The notes beneath the pieces are model-generated. The model ran no database searches. It worked only from the letters and a program-made list of their open reading frames with translations, and was not told the origin of the DNA. This document shows, one piece after another, positions 1 through 8,491 of a stretch of 64,000 bases of DNA. Position 1 is the stretch's first letter, and each line of letters begins with the position of its first letter. The stretch is taken from contig NZ_JAFFQE010000001.1 of assembly GCF_016919005.1 (NCBI RefSeq), positions 434,001 through 498,000 of the forward strand, read 5' to 3'. Both the position numbers and the translations under genes were made by a program. This DNA is from Desulfopila inferna. Its GTDB lineage: Bacteria; Desulfobacterota; Desulfobulbia; Desulfobulbales; Desulfocapsaceae.

Positions 1-82
1 TTTCGGAAATGGTGATATCCATCATCACCATTGAAGTAAAAATCTCAAGGGTTGATTCAATGATCTTTTCGCGTAAATCCAC
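1..82 (-). CDS. N-terminal end of a CheX-like chemotaxis protein (partial)
   Basis: Only 27 codons are inside the window; the gene runs off the left edge. It starts with GTG at 82, preceded by GGAGG at a normal distance, and reads MDLREKIIESTLEIF and onward. This N-terminus resembles CheX/CheC-type CheY-P phosphatases, whose first helix has a similar pattern. Lying downstream of cheY on the same strand supports a role in removing phosphate from CheY. The call rests on few residues and on memory of the family, so it is tentative. Confidence 0.4.
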   Translation of the reverse strand, partial: MDLREKIIESTLEIFTSMVMMDITISE

Positions 83-444
83 AACTCCTCCAATATCAAG
101 TGCCGCAAAGAAACTTTCTGTTTTTTCAATGAAACAGGTTGTTATTATGGCACCTGTCCGGCACGGGCCGGCTTTCTTATGAATTATCTGTTTTCCCCGC
201 CTTTATAGCAGTGAAGATGTTTTTTATTAAAGTTTCCTGTAACTATTCTGCAAAGTACCAGAACCCAGCTGTTTACCTTAAACTGTAACTGGTTGGCAGT
301 GCTTCCCGGTAAGGACCTTGCGGGCATAAACTCCGACTCCGGATATACCTTTGTTTCTCGGGCTGATCGCCTGCTGATGGAGTGCTGCTGAATAGTTACA
401 ATTTCCTTTTTAAGACTTTTTTACAGGTACCTCTTGGGGTTGGC
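83..444. other. intergenic region between cheY and the CheX-like gene
   Basis: This 362-base stretch has no convincing reading frame. It contains a copy of the core motif of the intergenic repeat family (around 321-345). The gap is long for two genes expected in one operon, so the CheX-like gene may have its own promoter, but none is clear. Confidence 0.5.
311..350 (+). repeat. degenerate copy of the intergenic repeat core
   Basis: Positions 321-340 read CGGGCATAAACTCCGACTCC. The same GGCATAAACTCCGACT string occurs near 20853 and 57144, and a close variant near 980. The flanking inverted ends seen in other copies are not recognisable here, so this looks like an eroded or partial copy. Confidence 0.45.
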
Positions 445-816
445 TTATAAAAGCGGTCCAAGCACCTCATTGACCTTATCAGGCGTAAAAGGCTTCTTTA
501 TTGCCCCGACAGCACCCAGGGATTTGGCTTCACCGATAATATCATCACCGGTTTCCGTTGAAATCATCAGGACAGGAATATCCTTCATATTGTCTCTTGT
601 GGATTTCTCCCGAAGAAAAGAGATACCATCCATATTCGGCATATTGATATCGCTTAAAACAATATCGACATGTTCGTTTTCCAACACTTCCAGGGCTTCA
701 AGACCATCAGCGGCTTCAAAAATATTGTCAAAATCTATACCGGCCTGGCGCAACGATCTTCCAATTATTTTTCTCATTGTACTTGAATCATCAACCAGCA
801 GAACATTCTTTCCCAT
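445..816 (-). CDS. cheY: CheY-like chemotaxis response regulator
   Basis: This is a 123-residue single-domain receiver, the usual CheY length, with no output domain. The acidic pocket is D9 and D10, the phospho-acceptor is D56 (in LSDINMP), the switch Ser/Thr is at 86-87 and the conserved lysine is K108 (in KKPF). The start at 816 follows GGAGG with good spacing. In chemotaxis, phosphorylated CheY binds the FliM/FliN switch to change flagellar rotation; fliM and fliN are further right in this window. A stand-alone receiver serving another kinase cannot be excluded, but the motility context favours CheY. Confidence 0.88.
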   Translation of the reverse strand: MGKNVLLVDDSSTMRKIIGRSLRQAGIDFDNIFEAADGLEALEVLENEHVDIVLSDINMPNMDGISFLREKSTRDNMKDIPVLMISTETGDDIIGEAKSLGAVGAIKKPFTPDKVNEVLGPLL

Positions 817-952
817 TCAATCCTCCTGCACAATATGCTTTGTATTTATAGACGTTATTTACACGATGTTCTTTTTCTGTTTTCGGTTCCTTTCCTAAAA
901 ACCAATACATTAAATACCGGATTTCGAAAAAAAGAAAGCGAAGTTGCCGAAA

Positions 953-1060
953 TGAATTCTGCGATAAAGAACCGTACGGCACAAACTCCGACTTCGAGAA
1001 GATTCGATAGTCCAGGCGCAGTCTTGAAACAACGTAGATCGAGCGCTTCACGAGTTCATC
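953..1060. repeat. intergenic repeat element, degenerate copy
   Basis: The core ACAAACTCCGACTTCGAGAA sits at 981-1000. The right end GCTTCACGAGTTCATC (1045-1060) matches, inverted, the GATGG...TCGTGAAAAG ends of copies near 20825 and 57094. The left end near 953 is weaker. The copy lies between the divergent cheY and TPR genes. Confidence 0.45.
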
Positions 1061-1285
1061 GATACAGATCAAAATGTATTTTATCTATATTATCAATAAG
1101 GACTAAACACCATGATCATGGATAAGTAATAGAAATCAGCCACTAAGCTTTGATAATCCCGCAAAATTTGTCCCGAAATCCCCCGGCGGCGAGATAAAAT
1201 CAGATATTCAAGGTTTACTTTTTTCAAATCCTCCAAAAAAATATCTCAGATATTCAAATCAACAAACGCAAAATACTCAATCTTA

Positions 1286-1302
1286 TTGGAACATTATTTG
1301 CA
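1286..1302 (+). promoter_or_regulatory. sigma-54 promoter for the TPR-flgB operon
   Basis: The sequence TTGGAACATTATTTGCA has GG at 1288-1289 and GC at 1300-1301, which is the exact 12-bp GG-to-GC spacing required by RpoN, with a good TTGCA -12 element. Transcription would start near 1312, just before the gene at 1325. This fits sigma-54 control of early or middle flagellar genes in many Gram-negative bacteria. The activator is not in the window. Confidence 0.7.
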
Positions 1303-1324
1303 AAGCCCTAGAGCGATGCCTTAA

Positions 1325-3760
1325 ATGAAACTTAAAATTGTTGCTCAAACTATGCGAAAATTCTTTCTATATATTCTGGCTGTTGTCATCTTTTCCCCAC
1401 TCCAGTCGGGTGCCGTTGAAACTGAAATCCAGAAAATACGCAAGTTGGATCGTGGCGGAAGTACTCAAATTTACGTAACATTCGACAAGGTCCCTCAATT
1501 TTCCCATACGCAGCGAGGGAAGCGGGTCGATGTTATTCTTGATACCAACCTCTCAAATACCGAGCCCCTGGACTTTCCAGCCGACGACAAAGTTGTCAAA
1601 TTTCTGACACAAGATAAAGATGGAAAAACAATACTCACCTTTTTCTTTCGTTATGAACCGCAAAAGGTAGAGACTTCCCCCTCTCAGGATAATTCTCTGG
1701 TTATTGATATTCTGCTGGGCAATGAATTCACAAAAGAATACCCTGAACTCACCTCAAGATTTGCAGGTCTCTCAGTAATTAAACGAAAGGATGCCGATTA
1801 TACCAATCCATATGTTGCCAGCCCATATGCCGGAAACTGGAGATCATTTTTTTCACGATATGAGCCTGAAATACAGACCAGCGCTCCGTTAAAATATACC
1901 ATTCCGCCTTTTCCGATTATCGATCTCATCCCGGATGTTCACAACAGTAATATGTTGCCGGCTGAATTTTTCTCCCTTTCCTCTCAGGGAAAATGGAAAG
2001 AAATGATCCCCCTTCTCCTGGAGCTGGTTGAGAGTACGGAGGATTTGATTACCAGAAAACATCTGGCTCTTGTTTTTGGAGAAATTCTCTTTCGAGCCGA
2101 CGATTACGCCAATGCTTACCGGCAGCTCTATCTTCTCAAGGAAAGCTACCAAGATGAATACGTCGGCATAGCTGCCGCGTATCTTCTCGCCGCTTTGCGG
2201 GGTGAACATGAAGATCCCTACATAGCCTATTATCAATATGGTGAACTCGAAGATTCAATCAGCAATAGATTTCCGCTTTCACCATTTATTCTTTTAGCCC
2301 AGATTGAAACTGCACTCGCTACAGGTAAATTTGAGAGAGCCTATACCCTTCTGCAAAAAGATGATATCGCCTATCCTCCAAGACTCAAGGCCATGCGGGA
2401 ATTACGCCAGGCCGATTACTGGTTCGCTACGGGGTCATACGTCAAGGCCTATGTCGGCTATCAGTTTTTTGAGGAAAACAACGTTCTTGAGGAGCAGCCA
2501 TATTCTCTCAATGGATATTGCTACACCTTATACTCTCAGAAAAAATACCGGGAGGCGACCCAATGCTTCCATACCTTGAGTTCAATCATTCCGGGGCAAA
2601 GTCACCTGAGCAGGATAAGTCTGAAAAAGGCGCTGGCTGAGCTGCACTATAAGTCGGCCAGAGAAATGTATGTGACCTTTTCCACTTTGGAAGACACCTA
2701 CTCCGGTACTGAAGTCGGCTACAGAGCCGCTGTCAAAAAAACCGACATCCGTTACCTCTCGCAGCCCAACTGGAGAACGACTAGTGCCACATATTATCGG
2801 AGACTTGCTGAAATGTCCGGCACCAGAGAGGTTGCTGAAGAAGCGGCTCTCAAGGAGGCGATAGTCTATTTTGAGCTTGGCGAAAACGAGCAGTGCATCG
2901 AACTGCTGCTCAATTTCCTCAGAAATCACCATGCCAGCAAACTTAAACAGACCGCCATGGCCCTTCTCATCGAAATACTGCCGAAACAGCTCGAGAAGCT
3001 TTTGGCTGAGGGCAACTATGTCGACGCCATTGTCCTGGCTAAGAAAAACAGGGAGCTTTTCCAAAACAGCTGGGTGGATATCGAACTGTTGAGCCTCCTC
3101 GCCAAATCATATCATGAACTGGGAATTTATCATGAAGCCGGAAAGCTCTATCTCTATTTATTGAAAATAGCGGAACAGGCGGAAAAGGAGAAATATTACC
3201 TGCCCCTCCTTTCCATCCTCTACGCCCAGGGAGAGCATGAACTGGTCGAAGATCATGTATTGCAGTACAACTACAATTATCCGAGCGGCAGTGACAGGCA
3301 GGAAATCTCTCTCATATATCTTCAATCTCTGGTGGCAGCCGGAAAAAGCGAACGGGCGCTTACCCTGCTCTCCTCTCCCCTGCCGGATGAACCCGAGGTC
3401 CAGGAAATTGCCGCAAGAGTTTATTTTAGCACAAACCGATATGCTCGAGCCATAGAAGTGCTCACTCCAGCCTGGAAATCCGGTGAGCTTCACTCAGATG
3501 ACTCTCTTTTCATACTTGCTGAAAGCTTTTACCAGGAAAACCATCATCAAAGCTCGGAAGAGCTTTTTCTACGCCTCAAGGAAAAGACAAAATTTTTTGA
3601 CCAGTCCCGACATAGATTGGCGATGATTGCCAGGGAAAGAGAGGAAACAGAGAAGTCTTTAAAGCTCTTCAGGGAAATTGTCGAAAAAGGGAATGACCCA
3701 TTATGGAAAAAGTTAGCTGAAAAGGAACTGGAGTTCCATGAAATCGATAGACAATATTGA
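1325..3760 (+). CDS. large periplasmic TPR-repeat protein heading the flagellar operon
   Basis: This 811-residue protein begins with an N-terminal hydrophobic signal (FFLYILAVVIFSPLQSGA), so export is expected. Residues about 35-150 form a beta-rich region resembling AMIN-type or secretin N-terminal modules. From about residue 200 to the end there are many tetratricopeptide-like helix pairs. The start could be ATG 1325 or ATG 1355; neither has a strong ribosome site, and 1355 would give a more typical signal peptide. It lies 40 bp before flgB behind a sigma-54 promoter, so it is probably made with the basal body. Its function is unknown. A scaffold or peptidoglycan-binding assembly factor around the rod and rings is a reasonable guess. 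Confidence 0.8.
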   Translation: MKLKIVAQTMRKFFLYILAVVIFSPLQSGAVETEIQKIRKLDRGGSTQIYVTFDKVPQFSHTQRGKRVDVILDTNLSNTEPLDFPADDKVVKFLTQDKDGKTILTFFFRYEPQKVETSPSQDNSLVIDILLGNEFTKEYPELTSRFAGLSVIKRKDADYTNPYVASPYAGNWRSFFSRYEPEIQTSAPLKYTIPPFPIIDLIPDVHNSNMLPAEFFSLSSQGKWKEMIPLLLELVESTEDLITRKHLALVFGEILFRADDYANAYRQLYLLKESYQDEYVGIAAAYLLAALRGEHEDPYIAYYQYGELEDSISNRFPLSPFILLAQIETALATGKFERAYTLLQKDDIAYPPRLKAMRELRQADYWFATGSYVKAYVGYQFFEENNVLEEQPYSLNGYCYTLYSQKKYREATQCFHTLSSIIPGQSHLSRISLKKALAELHYKSAREMYVTFSTLEDTYSGTEVGYRAAVKKTDIRYLSQPNWRTTSATYYRRLAEMSGTREVAEEAALKEAIVYFELGENEQCIELLLNFLRNHHASKLKQTAMALLIEILPKQLEKLLAEGNYVDAIVLAKKNRELFQNSWVDIELLSLLAKSYHELGIYHEAGKLYLYLLKIAEQAEKEKYYLPLLSILYAQGEHELVEDHVLQYNYNYPSGSDRQEISLIYLQSLVAAGKSERALTLLSSPLPDEPEVQEIAARVYFSTNRYARAIEVLTPAWKSGELHSDDSLFILAESFYQENHHQSSEELFLRLKEKTKFFDQSRHRLAMIAREREETEKSLKLFREIVEKGNDPLWKKLAEKELEFHEIDRQY

Positions 3761-3800
3761 TAGTAAACAAACTATTAGACACTAAACGTCGGAGAATACA

Positions 3801-4214
3801 ATGAAGAGCAACTCGATATCTGATCAAAACTTTGCCCTATTGCAAAAAGTCCTGGATCTCCGTGCCGGCAATGAAAAGGTTATCGCTTCAAATATTGCCA
3901 ACAGTGAAACTCCCGGATATACACCGTCCCGGTTCGAATTCCAAAAAGAATTACAACATGCAATCGACAAAGGATCATTTTCCCTGAAAACCACACATGC
4001 TTCACACATACCTGTCACACCCGGCAATGTAGGCGATGTCAACGGACGTATCATTAAGGAAAACAGCGACATCGGCATCGGTGATAAAAACGGTGTCAGC
4101 CTCGAGCAGGAGATGCTCGCTCTTTCCGAGAACGAACTCCTCTATGAGACTGCGGCGCAGCTCCTCAGTAACAAACTGACTTTAAGGAAATACATCATAC
4201 AAGGCGGCCAGTAA
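3801..4214 (+). CDS. flgB: flagellar proximal rod protein FlgB
   Basis: The protein has 137 residues, typical for FlgB. The N-terminal rod/hook signature is clear: helix KVIASNIANSETPGYTP near residues 28-44, with the conserved ANxxTPGY pattern. A GGAG ribosome site lies upstream. FlgB is a rod subunit exported by the flagellar type III apparatus and polymerised between the MS ring and the distal rod. It is followed 22 bp later by flgC, the standard pairing. Confidence 0.96.
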   Translation: MKSNSISDQNFALLQKVLDLRAGNEKVIASNIANSETPGYTPSRFEFQKELQHAIDKGSFSLKTTHASHIPVTPGNVGDVNGRIIKENSDIGIGDKNGVSLEQEMLALSENELLYETAAQLLSNKLTLRKYIIQGGQ

Positions 4215-4236
4215 AAAGGTCGTCAAGGAGAGAGTA

Positions 4237-4668
4237 ATGGATATTTTTACATCTATGCAAATAGGCGCCTCGGCCCTTAAGGCCAACAGTATCAGGCTCA
4301 ATACCATCAGTTCAAACCTGGCAAATATTGAGACCACTTCCACGCCTGAAGGCGGACCATACAAGCGTAAATCCGTCAATTTTCAAAGTTCTCCTCTTTC
4401 CTTCCAGGAACATCTTGATTCAAATCTCCAAACTACCATCCAGGGAGTAAAAGTGTCTGAAATCCTTGAAGACAAAGAACCGCCGCAAAAAGTTTACAGG
4501 CCGGAGCATCCCGATGCCGATGAAAACGGCTATGTTGCCATGCCCAATATCAATGTTCTCAAGGAAATGGTTGATATGATGTCGACAACGCGCTCCTACG
4601 AAGCCAATGCCACAACGATAAAATCAGCCAAACGCATGGCCATGAAGGCCCTGGAAATAGGGAGATAA
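4237..4668 (+). CDS. flgC: flagellar proximal rod protein FlgC
   Basis: The protein has 143 residues. The N-terminus has the rod signature (RLNTISSNLANIETT) and the C-terminus has the FlgC-type motif MVDMMSTTRSYEANAT and onward. AAGGAGAGA lies just upstream of the ATG. FlgC joins FlgB and FlgF in the proximal rod. It sits between flgB and fliE in the canonical order. Confidence 0.96.
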   Translation: MDIFTSMQIGASALKANSIRLNTISSNLANIETTSTPEGGPYKRKSVNFQSSPLSFQEHLDSNLQTTIQGVKVSEILEDKEPPQKVYRPEHPDADENGYVAMPNINVLKEMVDMMSTTRSYEANATTIKSAKRMAMKALEIGR

Positions 4669-4671
4669 TCC

Positions 4672-4971
4672 ATGGAATCCTCAATAATTGTCGGGGGCAA
4701 GCTCCCCCTTGCCCTGCCGAAGACAGACGGTATCGAGATAACCCAGGCTAGAGAAAATTTCGGTGAACTGCTCAGCAAAACCATAGAACAAGTAAACCAG
4801 ACGAGTTTAAAGGGCGATATTGCCATACAAAAATTGCATACAGGAGAGGCAGAGAACCTACATGAGGTGATGATAGCCACGGCAGAGGCAGACATCTCCA
4901 TCCGTATGCTTGTACAGATGCGCAATAAGGCATTGGAAGCCTATAATGAAATCATGAGGCTGCAAATATGA
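4672..4971 (+). CDS. fliE: flagellar hook-basal body protein FliE
   Basis: The protein has 99 residues, the normal FliE size. It carries the conserved C-terminal block GEAENLHEVMIATAEAD followed by a stretch ending in NKALEAYNEIMRLQI. FliE links the MS ring (FliF) to the rod. The gene starts 3 bp after the flgC stop. Its TGA stop (4969-4971) is also the start of an intergenic repeat end, TGATGGCGGCATAAGCGC. Confidence 0.95.
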   Translation: MESSIIVGGKLPLALPKTDGIEITQARENFGELLSKTIEQVNQTSLKGDIAIQKLHTGEAENLHEVMIATAEADISIRMLVQMRNKALEAYNEIMRLQI

Positions 4972-5010
4972 TGGCGGCATAAGCGCCCATGCATCGAAGC
5001 CTCAAAGTTC
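4970..5010 (+). repeat. truncated intergenic repeat end at the fliE stop codon
   Basis: GATGGCGGCATAAGCGC (4970-4986) matches the left end GATGGCGTCGCGATAAGCGC of the copy at 56339 with a short deletion. The opening TGA is the fliE stop. The inner core is poorly kept (CGAAGCCTCAAAG) and the right end is unclear. It lies between fliE and fliF without breaking the operon. Confidence 0.4.
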
Positions 5011-5074
5011 GAAATCAAGATTAATTGACCCGGGATCATCATCTCAATAACAGTTATTTAACAAGGATTGACCG

Positions 5075-6706
5075 ATGGCTGAAGAAACTTTACCCGCGGG
5101 AGAAACTACTTTACCGACAGCTTCATCCGAGCAAGCGATCGAAAGAAAGAATCTCACCACGCTCATCAAAGAGTGGCCTTTATCGAGGAAACTGGCCCTG
5201 GTGGGCGTCATTCTGATTTCCGTTACCCTTTTCGGCATTCTGATCTTTCAGGGAAAGAAGGCGGATTACCAGTTGCTGTACGCTAATCTGGCCGAGAATG
5301 ATGCCGCACCTGTGGTTGCCTGGCTCAAAGGGGAAAATATCCCCTATGAACTGAAAAACAATGGCCGGAATATCTGGATTCCCGCAGCCATTCTTCACGA
5401 GACCAGACTTAACCTCGCCGGAAATGGTCTGCCGGCAGGAAACGGAGTGGGGTTTGAGGTATTCGACAAACAAAGTTTCGCCCTTACCGACTACGTACAA
5501 AAAGTAAACTATACCCGCGCTCTGCAGGGTGAGCTTTCCCGCACAATCGCCACACTGGAGCCGGTGGTCTCAGCCCGGGTTCACCTTGCACTACCTGAGA
5601 AAAGATTATTCAAGAATCAACAGAAGCAGGCGACAGCTTCCGTGATACTCTCACTGGCCAAGGGAAAAACACTGGATCAGAAGCAGGTCCAGGGCATTGT
5701 TCATCTGGTGGCCGGATCGATTACCGGTCTAACTCCGGAAAACATTACCGTAATCGATTCCAATGGCATGGCACTTGATGCCGGGCAGAAAGAAGATGAA
5801 GATAAATACTTCTCCGTTGATATGCTGGCGTACCAGCAGGAAGTAGAGCAGCGGCTGGAGATACGCGCTCAGGACCTGCTCGACCGAACCATGGGCAGAG
5901 ATAAGGCAATGGTTCGTGTCAGCGCTGCCCTGGATTTCTCAAAAGTGGAAAAAACCGAGGAGCTTTTTGATTCAGAAGAACCGGTAATCCGCAGTGAACA
6001 GATAAACCAGGAAGAGAACGGCAAACCTGCGCCGGCCGGTATCCCCGGAGTTCAGTCAAATCTTGACGGCATCGATCCGCTTCAGGCTGAAGCGAGTTCC
6101 AATTCGAGAACCTCACGCACAACCAATTATGAAATCAGTAAGACCATCAGCAAGATAATAAACCCGGTGGGCACTATCAAGAACCTCTCCGTCTCGATTC
6201 TCGTTGCCGACAGGGTCGTTCCGGCGAGCGAAAATGCTGCGCAGACAGTTGTACCGAGAACAGACGAGGAGTTGAACTCACTGCAAACCATGGTAGCCAC
6301 AGCACTGGGGCTGAACGCCGAACGCGGCGATCAGATCAATGTTCTGTCGATGCCGTTCACGGAAGCGCCCAGGGAAGTAATGGTCGCCGAAAAACTGCCG
6401 GACAATCTGCTTTATGAGTATCTCCCCTTTGTCAAAATCGGGTTGTTTGCCTGCGGTGCACTTATGCTCTACCTTCTGCTGGTGCGCCCTGTGATTAAAA
6501 CGCTGCGCGGTGAAGTAAAAGAGCACTACAAGACCGTGGAAGCACTGGAACTGGAACAGCAGCAGACCGCCAAAGCTCTGGCGATGGAGAAACGCGAGGC
6601 GGAAGAGCTCATCTCCGAGGATCCTCTTGTGTTAATTCGCCGAAAGGTTATGGAAAACCCGACACCTGCGGCGCATATTATAAAAAACTGGCTCCAGGAA
6701 GCATAA
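5075..6706 (+). CDS. fliF: flagellar MS-ring protein FliF
   Basis: The protein has 543 residues, normal for FliF. There is one membrane helix near residues 40-58 (ALVGVILISVTLFGILIF), then the YscJ/FliF ring-building periplasmic domains, a second helix near 450-470, and a cytoplasmic tail ending in DPLVLIRRKVMENPTPAAHI and onward, the segment that binds FliG in this family. The start has AAGGA 8 bases upstream. FliF forms the inner-membrane ring on which rod, switch and export gate assemble. Confidence 0.97.
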   Translation: MAEETLPAGETTLPTASSEQAIERKNLTTLIKEWPLSRKLALVGVILISVTLFGILIFQGKKADYQLLYANLAENDAAPVVAWLKGENIPYELKNNGRNIWIPAAILHETRLNLAGNGLPAGNGVGFEVFDKQSFALTDYVQKVNYTRALQGELSRTIATLEPVVSARVHLALPEKRLFKNQQKQATASVILSLAKGKTLDQKQVQGIVHLVAGSITGLTPENITVIDSNGMALDAGQKEDEDKYFSVDMLAYQQEVEQRLEIRAQDLLDRTMGRDKAMVRVSAALDFSKVEKTEELFDSEEPVIRSEQINQEENGKPAPAGIPGVQSNLDGIDPLQAEASSNSRTSRTTNYEISKTISKIINPVGTIKNLSVSILVADRVVPASENAAQTVVPRTDEELNSLQTMVATALGLNAERGDQINVLSMPFTEAPREVMVAEKLPDNLLYEYLPFVKIGLFACGALMLYLLLVRPVIKTLRGEVKEHYKTVEALELEQQQTAKALAMEKREAEELISEDPLVLIRRKVMENPTPAAHIIKNWLQEA

Positions 6707-6709
6707 TAC

Positions 6710-7711
6710 ATGAGTATTGAAGATCTCAGTAATATTAAAAAGGCTGCCGTTGTCCTGATGTGTCTTGGTGAAGATGCGACCGCCAAGATATTTCAGGAGT
6801 TTACTGACGATGAAATTCGTCGGGTTACCAAAGCGATGGCGGTCATCGATCATATCCCCAGCGATGTCAAGGAAATGGTTGTGAACACCTTTCTCGAAGC
6901 CGAGAAAAAATATGCCGGTCTTTTCCTTAAGGGCAGTGACTTCGCCAAACTCGCGCTTGCCAAGACAGAAAACGAAAGAGCTGACGATCTTCTCGATCAG
7001 TTCATTTCGGGAACGGAATCACGACCGTTGGAAACCATTGCCATGATGCAGGCAAGAATGGTCGCCGGCCTCCTGGAAAAAGAGCATCCCCAGACCATCG
7101 CCCTCATCCTCTCAACGCAGCACGTACAGCATGCCGGCGAAATCCTTTCCTGGCTGCCCGAAGAATTCCAGGCCGACGTCGTTTATCGCATTGCAAAACT
7201 GGAAAAGGTATCGCCCGAGGTTATCTCGGGAATCGAGGAGGCCCTCAACAAGGAACTCGGCAGCAATATAGGCAGGGAGCAGCGGCAGGTTGGCGGCCTC
7301 GATAAAGTTGTCGATCTACTCGGCCACCTGCAGAACAATCTTGATGCCGATATCCTGGAGACTATAGAAGAAACCGATCCCGAACTGGCTGAAGAGATTC
7401 GCAAACGAATGTTCACCTTCGAGAATCTTGTCGGTCTGGACGGCAGATCTCTGCAGATGATCCTTCGGGAAGTAAACAATGATTCGCTGACCATGGCTCT
7501 GAAGACCGCATCCGATGAAATGAAAGAGAAAATCTATGCCAACATGTCCATCCGGGCCGCCGACATGATCAAAGACGATCTGGAAGCCATGGGTCCGGTG
7601 AGGCTGTCGGAAGTTGAAGCCATGCAGCAGTCGATCGTTAAGATCGCCATGAAGCTTGAGGAAGAAGGTAAGATTGTACTCAACAAGGTCGGAGGCGACG
7701 AATTTGTCTAA
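6710..7711 (+). CDS. fliG: flagellar motor switch protein FliG
   Basis: The protein has 333 residues, full length. It has the N-terminal FliF-binding region (KKAAVVLMCLGED), the middle domain EHPQTIALILS motif and the C-terminal torque helix region with conserved charged residues. It starts 3 bases after the fliF stop with AGGAAG upstream. FliG is the rotor protein that meets MotA and carries the switch signal from FliM. Confidence 0.97.
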   Translation: MSIEDLSNIKKAAVVLMCLGEDATAKIFQEFTDDEIRRVTKAMAVIDHIPSDVKEMVVNTFLEAEKKYAGLFLKGSDFAKLALAKTENERADDLLDQFISGTESRPLETIAMMQARMVAGLLEKEHPQTIALILSTQHVQHAGEILSWLPEEFQADVVYRIAKLEKVSPEVISGIEEALNKELGSNIGREQRQVGGLDKVVDLLGHLQNNLDADILETIEETDPELAEEIRKRMFTFENLVGLDGRSLQMILREVNNDSLTMALKTASDEMKEKIYANMSIRAADMIKDDLEAMGPVRLSEVEAMQQSIVKIAMKLEEEGKIVLNKVGGDEFV

Positions 7712-8480
7712 GGTGATCAAGGACTCAAACGGGTTTGTTCCCGTCAAAATAATCGCTGGCGAAATTGAGCGCCCCCCGATCTGGGAGGATCTTGCCCAAC
7801 GGCTAGAAAGGGAAAGCGAGGAATCGATGCGGCAGGCCAGTCAAGACCAACCGGCAGACAACCGGGACTCAGGCACCGGTGCAGACGATTTCTCATCGTT
7901 CGATGATTTCTCCTCTCCGGAAACGGCGACTGAAGACTGTGGCGATCCGGACCAAGGGGAAATACAAGAGACCCAAACGCCCTCAATTGATATAGACGCT
8001 TTAACCGAAGAATATTTCAATAAAGGAGTACAGGCAGGTATCGAACGGATGGAAAGCGATTACGGCTCAAGTATCAGGACCCTCCAGTCGGCCTGCGAAC
8101 GACTCAATTCCGTGCATGAAATCATCCTTAAAAACAGTCTTGAGGAAATGCACAACCTGGTTCTGAAAATTGCCGAAAAGGTTATCCGGCACTCGGTAGC
8201 TTCACAGGAAAATACTATTATCAGAACCGTGGATGAAGCGATTCAGCTGGCGGTAAAATCTGATGAATTCATCATTAGAGTAAACCCGGATGATTTTGAA
8301 ACAATCAGCTCCCGTTCGGCAGATTTTATCAACGGCATAAACGGTCTGGAAAACATCATTGTAAAATCCGATCCGGCAATCGAACAGGGCGGCTGTCTTG
8401 TGGAGTCATGCAATTGCACGGTGGATGCAACAGTGGCAAGTCAACTGGAACTTATTTCAAGTGCAATCAAGCAGAAATGA
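7704..8480 (+). CDS. fliH: flagellar export ATPase regulator FliH
   Basis: The likely start is TTG at 7704, 8 bases after a perfect GGAGG (7691-7695) and overlapping the end of fliG by 8 bases; an upstream ATG at 7656 has no ribosome site. This gives 258 residues. The first third is low-complexity and acidic. The C-terminal half (ISE/FliH type: KIAEKVIRHSVASQE followed by IRVNPDDFE) is typical of FliH/HrpE proteins. FliH binds and restrains the FliI ATPase and links it to the C ring. It sits between fliG and fliI as usual. Confidence 0.9.
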   Translation: MSKVIKDSNGFVPVKIIAGEIERPPIWEDLAQRLERESEESMRQASQDQPADNRDSGTGADDFSSFDDFSSPETATEDCGDPDQGEIQETQTPSIDIDALTEEYFNKGVQAGIERMESDYGSSIRTLQSACERLNSVHEIILKNSLEEMHNLVLKIAEKVIRHSVASQENTIIRTVDEAIQLAVKSDEFIIRVNPDDFETISSRSADFINGINGLENIIVKSDPAIEQGGCLVESCNCTVDATVASQLELISSAIKQK

Positions 8481-8491
8481 TAGGTGGTCCC

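Noticed and set aside
149-166. TGGCACCTGTCCGGCA as a sigma-54 promoter near the left edge
   Set aside because: The -12 part is CGGCA rather than TTGC, and no plus-strand gene follows before 1325.
434-898. Open frame of 154 codons on the plus strand across cheY
   Set aside because: It is the complement of a clear CheY gene and has no protein-like features or ribosome site.
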